Origin: Hexactinellida sp. DTS-2022
Taxonomy: Eukaryota; Porifera; Hexactinellida
Length of the DNA stretch: 64,000 nucleotides
Reading direction: 5' to 3'
Assembly: GCA_028753945.1 (NCBI GenBank)
Contig: JAPNXP010000002.1
Coordinates: 10,850,001-10,914,000, forward strand
Of the stretch, positions 56,536-64,000 are shown piece by piece. Below the pieces are notes generated by a model, which did no database searches, was not told the DNA's origin, and saw nothing but the letters and a program-made list of their open reading frames with translations. Made by a program: the position numbers and the translations under genes. The first letter of the stretch is position 1. Every line of letters begins with the position of its first letter.

Positions 56536-59248
56536 TTATGGGTCTTCTGAGTTTGTTGACCACCCGTCAGACAGATCATCTTCTGGATCCTCAGGCTCAT
56601 TGTCTCCCCAATCGGCACCCTTGACCCTTAGTGGTTCATCGTCTGCGTCGCTATTCTCAGATACAAGGGACCTATCAGAGATGTCCTCCTCGTCGGAACT
56701 AGGCACAAAGTATTCGTCGCAGCTATCGTTATCTTCGAGGTCTGCATCCTTGGTGAGTGCGTTGGCTACTCTCGCACGTTTGATAGCCGGATCAGCAGTC
56801 AACTTTCGCCTTCTGTCCTTTTCCGACCACCACATCTCGAAGGCTTGTTCCAGCTCCTCGCCAGAGCAAATATCCTTAGAGCGAGAGAGCAAACGAACCG
56901 CCATGAGACGATCCAGTTGTGGTATGGCGAGGCAAGCCCTATACTTGCTCTCATAGGCGCCGAAAGTGGGGGGGTCAGGGGGGGTTACACCCTTCCTGGT
57001 TTTTGTCAGGGAGGGTTTCACCCCCCCCCTGGCTGAGGAAAGAGTCAGGAAGGGTATACCCCTCCTGGTCAGGGAGAGTATATTAGACATGTTATTTAAT
57101 GTCAAAGTATATAACAACACGTACCCCATTGAAAATTAGAATTCCATAAGGAGTTTTTCTAAATAACATTGGATGATTTATATATGTATACAATTATGGT
57201 CGTCAACATAATGATTTTCAGCCACCATAGCAGTGGCACAAATAGGGGGGGGGGGCGCTGGGGGGCGCGTACCCCCGTGAAATTGAAGGCGGGCAACATT
57301 ATTGGTGCGGGTGTTACCGTGCCCTCTGGATAAAAAATGCAATGTTCAATATAATTTAGGACACTAAATATACGTATAATTCATTCAAAACAAATATATA
57401 CCTGGGTATCTCGCAGTCCATTGTTTTCTGGGGGGCTTGCCCCCAGAACCCCAAACGATCGCTCGAAACACTCGCTCAGTGTCCCCCAAACTTTACCTTA
57501 TACTTGTAAACTTTACGTCCTTTCACCATAGGCATCGTTTTTTCGAACTTTCACAATTAAATGTAAAGTTACACCCCCCCTGGCGCTGGAGAGTTTCGGC
57601 ACCCATGCTTGCTCTTAATCCTGTTCTGACAGGAGAACTCTCTCTCTGCTCCTGCCGACGAAGCTGGCACACAGGCAACTACGTCTACCAGCAGAGAAAA
57701 GTGTTTGCCAACACCCGCCTCCGACGCAGCCTTCTTGATACACGATACTCTTTCTCTACGCGCATATGTTTCTGTCAGTCGAAAGTCTCTATACAAAGAT
57801 TTTCTCTCCGCTTTGCTCCCTGTGCCAAGAAGAGGCTTACAGGTCTTCACCAGATTGGAGATGGCACTCTTGACATCATGCTTTGGTAACTTTGAACCTT
57901 TGATGCGGAGCTGCAGGAACTCAAAGGGCTTGAAAATCTTTGCCGATTCTAGCGGTAGACGCTTGCGGAGGTGTTCGAGGAATACCTTCCGGAGTTGCTT
58001 TCCGGCTTCACTGAGTCCGTCTAGAAACTCTAGGCGATTCCCTGTCTTCTCGATCAATGTGAAGCACCGCCATACAGTAAGTCCCTCCAACTGTGTCTGC
58101 AGACTGAGAACAGACACTATCCTCAGGATGCGGCGAAGGTCACCGAAGAGAACGCCTCTCTCCCTAAAGAACGTAATTACTAACTTTCCTTCCGCAGTGT
58201 CCCGCAGGTAATAGTTCGACTCAATGAAGCTTATAACCTGGTCCATGCAGTCAGAGAGTACAGAAATACAGCGATAGCGACCGATCCACCGTGTTTCGAT
58301 CAGAGATGTTGGTAGACGAGCCTCCTTTCCCCAGACGTCACAGTGCGCCTTGTACTCTCCGCGCCTCGAGCTGCTTCTGGAGAAGAAGCTGTAGGATGCC
58401 CGACAAAGTGCGTCTACCTCATGGAGAAATACCTTGCAACGCGGATCTTTATAGATATCATCGACAGCCAGTGCCAGTCTATGGGATGTGCAGTGGACTT
58501 GGTAAAGAACTTTTTTATCTGCGTTCACCCCTCTTGCCTTCGCGACTTCCTCAGAAAAGTGCTTCACCATTCCGTTGTGCACACCTACCATTGCACTAGC
58601 GCCATCTGACCCCACACCGACGCAGTTGGCTACGGACAAGCCATGCTTGGCCAGCAGAGAGTAAGTAGCTGCCGCAATAGCTTGACCAGTGCCATTCTTG
58701 AGCTCCACAAGTCCAAGGAACTGTGAACCATACTTCAGAGTGTTCACTAGGCAGCACAGAGTCTTGGTCATAGATATGTCCGTCGACTCATCCAGAATGA
58801 TACTATACGGATCCCCATCACGAACTCCCTCGAGAGACTTTGTTCTAATGACGTCTGAAAGGAACTGGAGGTGGATGCTGCCATAGTTCTTACCGCGCCA
58901 GTTCTCAGACGGAGATGACTTTGACTGGGACACAAGGTCACCAAACTTGAGAATAGGAGTACGCTTTGTGAGTGCCATCTCCTGATTGCAAATGAGACTC
59001 AGAGCCCCGAATTGCAGAATCACCCCGTTCTTCACCTCCTCCTTGATATTATTCCGGGTCTCCCACTTTTTCATAGTAATATCCTCCAGTGTACGCTTAA
59101 TGGTTGGTTGTGACCTCGTTGCACCCTGTCCTTTACAAGCCCTCTGGTGGTCAGTCAGATTTGACCTCTTTATCTCCTTATATACTCTCCACCTCCCGAA
59201 TGTCGCATTGGCCTGCTTGTAAACTGCACAAAGCTTGCAGCGGTACAA
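56536..59248 (-). pseudogene. hAT transposase (ZNF862-like), one insertion
   Basis: The frame runs leftward from 59248 (first codon TTG, so the real start is upstream or missing; a stop lies in the same frame near 59304). A CxxC-HxxxxC finger is at residues 4-38, the first catalytic aspartate at D153 (ILDESTD), the second at D215 (GSDGASAMVG), CTSHRL at C253/H256, and the catalytic glutamate region AEREFS near 535. The frame is broken by 56952-57607. Removing that element and one 8-bp duplication joins 1641 + 408 nt exactly in frame (683 codons with stop), continuing NRIKSK into YRACLAIPQLDRL. The tail after that is strongly acidic. The many plus-strand frames across this region are shadows. 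Confidence 0.92.
56952..57607. mobile_element. 656-bp element with CATAGGCGCCGAAA ends
   Basis: The ends are CATAGGCGCCGAAA and, inverted, CATGGGTGCCGAAA. The duplication cttgctct is perfect (56944-56951, 57608-57615). G-rich and C-rich runs fill both sides (GGGGGGTCAGGGG and similar). An 8-bp duplication fits hAT or P-type elements, and CA...TG ends lean towards P, but no transposase is present. Confidence 0.93.
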
Positions 59249-59518
59249 TTTTGTATCCCCATCAGTTTGGAACTCGAGCCAGGGGAAGTCCTTAGGTTAC
59301 TTGTCCATATGAATAAGATCACTAATCTACAATATGTTTAAATATTTAGTGCATATGCATCGATATAACTGTATGTGTAAGATATGTTTAAACGATATTG
59401 ACTGGCCGAATTATGTAGCCAAATTAAAAGCCACAGCCGAATATCTGGCGGCATTAGCCGCCAGATAACAGCCTTGCCATTTCTTAGAGGGAGCACTGGC
59501 CCCAGGTCTGGCTGAGAC

Positions 59519-59768
59519 TAAATGGCTAGAGCTACTCAGGATACTGAAACAGATCCTAGATGACGTTAAGCTGTCTGTTGAAGAGGTTCTGGAATTCCAG
59601 TGGAGCGAGAGAGCAGATCTGATAAGGAGAGATCCTGTCACTTGTGCTAGGTACTTTGATCACCGCTCCAAGGAGGTATTTAAGGTACTTCGATCAGAGG
59701 TTAGTCCCCTTGGTAAATTGACTGATTACTATTTGAGAATATAATTTCAGTAAAGAGGGTCACCACAT
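59519..59768 (+). pseudogene. Helitron Rep region up to the HUH motif
   Basis: The coding resumes as KWLELLRILKQILDDVK, then EFQWSERADLIRRDPVTCARYF. Stops at 59742-59744 and 59751-59753 sit just before RGSPHVH, in the position of the usual FQQRGSPHVH. The second is CAA changed to TAA. These block expression of the nuclease. Confidence 0.85.
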
Positions 59769-60632
59769 GTGCATTCGTTACTTTGGGTACAAGATGCCCC
59801 TAAGTATGACAACAATCCGTTAAATGAAGTGATAGATTTTATTGATCGTACTATCTCATGTAAATTGCCAGATGAGACTAGTATAATAACTGAGGATGAT
59901 ATTAAGTTGCAGCGACATAAGCACACAAATAAGTTTTATAAGAAAAAGTCGTTTCCTCGTTGTAGGTTTGGTATTCCGTACCCTCTAATGGTATCAACCA
60001 AAATTCTAGAACCATTGGAGTTTGATGCCAGTACGGCTACCAAAGAGGAGATACCTGCTAATGCTGCTCTTAATGATACTGCTAAGAAAATATATACTCT
60101 CATTGACAACTATGATAAGAGCGATACTGAATTAGGTAGTATAACGATACAGGATTTCATTAATGAACTCTATGTTACCGAAGAGCAATATATAACTGCG
60201 TTGAGATCTTGTATAAATAGACCTACTATATTTCTGAAACGAAATTTGAATGAGATAAGAATCAATGCTTATAATAAGACTATATTGCATCTCTGGAAAG
60301 CTAATATGGATCTCCAATACATATTGGATCCATACGCTTGTGCTGTTTACGTTATTTCGTATATCGGAAAGTCCCAGCGTGGGATGTCTAAGTTATTGAG
60401 AGATGCCTTGATGCATCTGAAAGCAGGCAATGCCACTATCAAAGAGAGACTGAGGGGAATTGCATACAAATTTCAGAGCTGTAGCGAGGTATCAGCTCAA
60501 GAGGTTTCTTACCATCTCCTCAGTCTTCCTCTCTCTAAGTGCAGTAGAGCTAATGCCTATATTAACACCAATCCTGCTAATAAACGGGTTAGGATACTCA
60601 AGTCCAAACCCATTCTAATGGTTATGGAATAG
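59754..60632 (+). pseudogene. Helitron Rep nuclease, HUH and two-tyrosine region
   Basis: This region encodes the rolling-circle nuclease that nicks and joins DNA strands. The HUH metal-binding motif HVH is at 59766-59774, followed by LLWVQDAPKYD. Later blocks are HKHTNKFYKKK with CRFGIPYP, then LWKANMDLQYILDPYACAVY. The pair of candidate catalytic tyrosines is Y-V-I-S-Y at 60348-60362, followed by GKSQRGMSKLL. The conserved SAQEVSYHLLSLPLSKCSR block closes the domain. The frame is open for 287 codons from the HVH, so the domain is well preserved apart from the stops just upstream. The frame closes at 60630-60632. Confidence 0.92.
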
Positions 60633-61239
60633 GATTCTGTAGATATACTTCTGTCAGGTCTAATTGAGCACTACATGCAACGACCTGATGAGTTAGAGGA
60701 AACATGCCTAGCATAGTTTGCCGCTTGATATGAATTCCAATCTAGTAAGCGTATGTGTAAAATTAATCCCGACTTTCATGAGGAAATATGGAAGACGAGG
60801 CAGCGTCCCTGGTCGATAATCCGAGATTATTTCCTCTCAAAGATACAAGTTTTATGAGACTTCGTCGTAAAGCTAAAATTATCCGATTTAGAAGGTATAG
60901 TATTATACAGGACGAAGTTAACTTTTATAGAGAACAGTTAATTCTGTTTGTACCATGGAGAACTGACACTAATGATACTGACAATATCGACTTTAAGTCT
61001 ATGTTTACTACCCATCTTACTCTGATTACTCAGAATAGGGAACTATTTGAAAGCAAGACCAATCCTCAATTGACGTGGCTATTAATATCCTCAAGGACTT
61101 GGACCCTGATGAGCTCAACTTTGATGGAATTGCTATAGAGGAAATAATGAACAATGAGGGTGCAGTGGTTATTGAGGATACTGACTTCCAGGTAGACAAT
61201 CCAGGGAACGACAATTCCTGGACTGTAGATCCCAATAGT
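60633..61239 (+). pseudogene. Helitron linker between Rep and helicase
   Basis: Broken coding. Stops follow 60632 and recur near 60713. The frame opening at 60788 contains RFRRYSIIQDEVNFYREQLILFVPWR, a block normally found between Rep and helicase. The frame from 61075 carries on (ILKDLDPDELNFDGIAIEE) and overlaps the end of the previous one, indicating a frameshift in 61075-61138. Confidence 0.8.
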
Positions 61240-62162
61240 GACCCCGGAACTAAATATGTAGGAGGATTCTTCACTATTCCTAACATGAATACTGAGGAAG
61301 TATTCCTTGAAATGTCTCGCCGCTTGAACAAGGTTCTGTGTACTGTATTCCTCCACACTATGCACTGCTTTAAGACTATGAAGCAGCTGCCTATGTATCT
61401 CTATATAGGAGGCGGTGCTGGTGTTGGTAAGAGTACGGTCTTACGAGTCTTATACGAAGGTTTGGTAAGATTTATGAATTCACTACCTGGCACTAAGCTT
61501 GATGCTATCAAGGTACTGCTAGCAGCTCCTACAGGTAAAGCTGCTTTTAATATCCGTGGTATGACACTACATTCTGCATTTGCTTGACCTGTAAGGGAGT
61601 TTAACGGCGTATGCCCAACTTATCTTCTGATGTTTGTAACACGTTAAGAAGTAAGCTAAGCTGTTTGAAAGTTATTATAATAATTGAAATATCCATGTTT
61701 GGTAGCAAATTTTCTCTCAGGTTAATAAGCGTTTGAAAGCCATTATGGACAATTCACTGGACATTGGTGGTGTCTCCGTCATCTGTGTTGGAGATTTCCA
61801 TCAGTTACGTCCGGTTAACGATAGCTAGTATGTCTTTCAAATTTCAGTCTCCAGTGCCAATAATTACGACGGACTGTTTGTACCGTACCTTTGGGAAAAA
61901 TTCTCATATATAGAACTTACGGAAATAATGGGACAAAAGGTTGATCAGAAGTTTGCATTAGCATTGAACAATTTTGCTAACTGTTGTTTAACTGAGGATG
62001 ACACAAATCTTTCACCAGTAGAATTATTGCGAAAGATTCTTATGAGAATCTTTCCATAAAATCTATCCATTTGTTTCGTACAAACGCCAGTGTTAATGCT
62101 CTTAACGAGATTGTCTCAATGCACTGAAGGTTTTAGATTTATAGCTATTGATTCTTTAGTAG
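61240..62162 (+). pseudogene. Helitron PIF1-type helicase, N-terminal half
   Basis: The Walker A motif GGGAGVGKST is at about 61408-61437, followed by LLAAPTGKAAFNIRGMTLHSAF (motif Ia). A stop at 61585-61587 replaces the next residue. The Walker B region near 61665-61705 reads IIIIEISMFGS, where IDEIS is expected, so the magnesium-binding aspartate is gone. Motif III GDFHQLRPV is at about 61790-61816, with another frame change between and stops near 61825 and 62056. It is interrupted at 62171 by a hAT element. Confidence 0.9.
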
Positions 62163-62451
62163 GAGATACTCAGGGCCGGATTAACCCATGGGCAACCGGG
62201 GCAACTGCCCCGGGGCCTCCACCACCAAAGGGCCTCCACCACCAAAGTTGTACTTCATTTTTCACTGGACAATTGTAATGGAAGGCAGAGTGGATCATGG
62301 GTCAACATTGGTGACCCATGAGGCCATGACCCATCTGACCCATCGCATTTGAGACCCATGGCCCAATGAGTGACCCATTGACCCAACGTGTTATCCATTG
62401 ACCTTTTTAAATATCTATTTTTAATATCCAAACATTATGTAACACAATATA

Positions 62452-63000
62452 CAGTGTACTCCGCTTAATTGGGACACCGGTTAATCGGGACAACCGCTTA
62501 ATTGGGACACCTCCCCAAGAACCAAATCCTTTCCATAGTAACTAATACTAAATATTTTCGGTTAATCGGGACAAACTCCGCTTAATCGGGACAAACTCAA
62601 CAAATTATGTTCAAAATTGGTACTCCGACAATATAAAATTCTGATTAAACGGAACAAATTCTAATAATCTTGGTCAATTCTGATAAAGGCATAACAAAAT
62701 ATCTAATTAGGATGTATTTTCCTTTTATTTCCGAAAAATTGAAATTTCTCAGATTCTATGACCTTGTGGTTCAGGGGAAGATTCAAATGGTCCACAGAAT
62801 AAAAAGGCTCATAATATGGGGTTGAGTATAATAAAGGATCTGCAGGCATTGGAGGAATAGTTGTAACAGGTTTAAATGTAAAATGGTTGAAAATCGTACG
62901 TACATCACTACTTTCAACAATCTTTCGGTTAATTGGGATCTCCGCTTAATTGGGACAAGAGGCCTGGATCAAATGTGTCCCAATTAAGCGGAGTAGACTG
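62452..63000. mobile_element. TA-flanked MITE, nested
   Basis: TA flanks lie at 62450-62451 and 63001-63002. The ends are CAGTGTACTCCGCTTAATT and CAGTCTACTCCGCTTAATT (right, inverted). The corresponding part of the type B copy near 9280-9300 shows the sequence without it. It belongs to the same family as 11122-11666. Confidence 0.93.
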
Positions 63001-63202
63001 TATGTATAATGTATGATGCTTGTCAATAAATTAATTTTGGTAGATTTCTAATACCAAAGAAATACCCTGTAAAGTTTCTGGGTAATTTGATTCGTAATAT
63101 AACTGGAATTCAAAATGGATCATGCGTCATGGGTCAGAGCCGTGACCCATGACCCATTTGACCCATCAATTTAAGTGACCCATCTGACCCATGACCCATG
63201 AC

Positions 63203-63370
63203 CAGGGCCGGCGGAAAGCTCGTGAGAGGTGGGGCGGCCTTGTATTATGATGATAATTGTGAGGATTGCAGAGTCAAAAAACACCCCGCGAGATTTCAGA
63301 GTACCAAAAAAATCACAGAAAAAGTGGGGCGGCCCAGGCCGCCCCAACCGCCCCTCTTCCGCCGATCCTG
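63203..63370. mobile_element. 168-bp hAT MITE (type C), nested
   Basis: The ends are CAGGGCCGGCGGAAAG and, inverted, CAGGATCGGCGGAAGA. The duplication cccatgac is perfect (63195-63202, 63371-63378). It is GC-rich with GGGGCGGCC words. The plus- and minus-strand frames here are artefacts. Confidence 0.9.
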
Positions 63371-63469
63371 CCCATGACCCATTGTCCACTCTGGTGGAAG
63401 GAGTTAGGGCCTCCACAACACTGGTTGCCCCAGGGCCTCCACCTCTGTTAATCCGGCCCTGGAGATACT

Positions 63470-63837
63470 GCTGGTGGTGTTACTGACTAGCTGAGTTACC
63501 TTATTAATCACCTAAAGGTATGTGACACCCAGGGACTACCCTATGAGCTCTTATTGAAGCTGGGCGCTATATACCTCATGACAGTGAATAACGATATACA
63601 AGATGGTCTGGTCAATGGGGCTACTGGAATCTTGACGATAATAGTGTATGGAACCAAGAGCGATTCTCTGGAACGAGCTCCCTGCATCCTCTGGATGGAG
63701 TTTGACGATCATACAGTAGGAAAGGATAAACGAGCGGAGTCTCAACATCGTTATCTTAGAGATAGTGCAATTCCAAGGAACTGGACTCCTATTGGATTGG
63801 AAACACTACGTTTCCAGCAGGCTTGTCAAAAGGTCCC
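63470..63837 (+). pseudogene. Helitron PIF1-type helicase, later part
   Basis: After the hAT insertion the coding continues with a stop near 63487, then LPYELLLKLGAIYLMTVNND and DGLVNGATGIL. Further on come ILWMEFDDHTVG and AESQHRYLRDSAIPRNWTPI. This is the stretch before the final motifs. It runs into a TCAGG-rich minisatellite after about 63837, and the last motifs (TxHKxQG, VALSR) are not seen in the window. Confidence 0.85.
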
Positions 63838-64000
63838 GCATTGTCAGGTCAGGTCAGGTCAGGTCTTATATACAATATTTACGGTCAGGTCAGGTCAGGT
63901 CAGGTCTTTCACATTCTCAGGTCAATTTCAGGTCATTTTCAGGTCAATTTCAGGTCATTTCAGGTCATTTTCAGGTCAATTTCAGGTCATTTTCAGGTCT
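63838..64000. repeat. TCAGG-rich minisatellite, runs off the window
   Basis: Two short runs of four TCAGG units (near 63845 and 63888) are followed by 11-bp units of the type AGGTCATTTTC and AGGTCAATTTC up to the window end. The array replaces the 3' end of the Helitron helicase. Confidence 0.9.

Larger units (their letters stand above)
56307..59498 (-). mobile_element. hAT transposon with nearly intact transposase
   Basis: The ends are CAGTGCTCCCTCTAAG, a 16-bp exact inverted repeat. The flanks gccccaggt are identical over 9 bp (56298-56306, 59499-59507); 8 is usual for hAT, so one base is probably chance. It carries a minus-strand transposase gene and one 656-bp insertion. It sits in the right end of the host element at 55822-59510. 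Confidence 0.95.
55822..59510. mobile_element. hAT-type element inserted in the Helitron
   Basis: The ends are CAGGCTTGGGGCTGATTAC and, inverted, CAGACCTGGGGCTGATTAC. The 8-bp duplication gctgagac is perfect (55814-55821, 59511-59518). Without the nested hAT the element is about 490 bp and carries two blocks rich in TAATCG words. Removing it restores the Helitron frame. It is non-coding itself. Confidence 0.95.
62286..63393. mobile_element. hAT MITE (type B), nested
   Basis: Ends are CAGAGTGGATCATGGGTC and, inverted, CAGAGTGGACAATGGGTC. The flanks are atggaagg (62278-62285) and gtggaagg (63394-63401), one mismatch. Subterminal TGACCCATG words match the copy at 9085-9526. It is itself broken by a TA MITE and a type C hAT. 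Confidence 0.9.
62171..63461. mobile_element. hAT element (type A) inserted in the helicase
   Basis: The ends CAGGGCCGGATTAAC are a 15-bp exact inverted repeat. The duplication gagatact is perfect (62163-62170, 63462-63469). Its own sequence is only about 180 bp (GGGGCCTCCACCACCAAAG words). The rest is nested insertions. Confidence 0.95.

Noticed and set aside
57437-58599. Plus-strand frames of 88-168 residues across 57437-58886
   Set aside because: They lie opposite the hAT transposase gene, which shows all expected catalytic blocks on the minus strand. They have no domain of their own.
63838-64000. True telomeric DNA made of TCAGG
   Set aside because: Only two runs of four units occur, broken by other sequence and followed by 11-bp units. 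It reads as a minisatellite.

Overview
The window reads as an AT-rich invertebrate animal genome, most likely arthropod, though nothing in it proves the lineage. I found no host gene, rRNA gene or CRISPR. Nearly everything recognisable is DNA-transposon or Helitron material, in several places three to five insertions deep. No open frame shows a reverse transcriptase, integrase or gag domain.

1-15310: a 13.7-kb segment (1121-14867) bounded by TTAA repeats and short inverted ends splits an older TTAA element. It holds two AT-rich minisatellites, a decayed BED-finger hAT transposase (4936-7734), small TTAA and hAT insertions, and a complete hAT element (11045-14662, perfect 8-bp duplication) whose transposase frame is broken only by one 735-bp TTAA insertion.

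15311-28345: non-coding elements. There are two copies of a CAC-ended element with 3-bp target duplications, a family-A TTAA element carrying a TTCA-flanked insertion, a long-inverted-repeat element (21615-25834) with a hAT-like insert, and decayed coding traces at 26791-27480.

28346-47712: a large inverted duplication. The arms are about 5.58 kb each once later TTAA insertions are removed, and they surround a spacer of about 4.8 kb. Each arm carries the same broken C-terminal part of a PIF1-type Helitron helicase, fused to the end of a TA-flanked MITE. One arm has a 559-bp TTAA insertion and the other has two 1.4-kb TTAA insertions, and each site is empty in the partner arm.

47713-54262: tandem repeats, GC-rich hairpins, an unrecognised frame with TPAV repeats and an arginine-rich patch (48412-48900), a split MITE and a hAT element with a perfect duplication.

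54263-63837: a decayed DUF6570/Rep/PIF1 Helitron on the plus strand. One hAT-like insert (55822-59510) carries another hAT with a nearly intact transposase, itself broken by a 656-bp element. A second insert (62171-63461) carries a second hAT, which carries a MITE and a third hAT. A 222-bp copy of the helicase Walker A region lies in front of the Helitron and ends in a 17-bp snap-back. The window ends in a TCAGG-rich minisatellite.

Families are assigned from protein motifs recognised by eye, terminal repeats and target duplications. No database search was possible.
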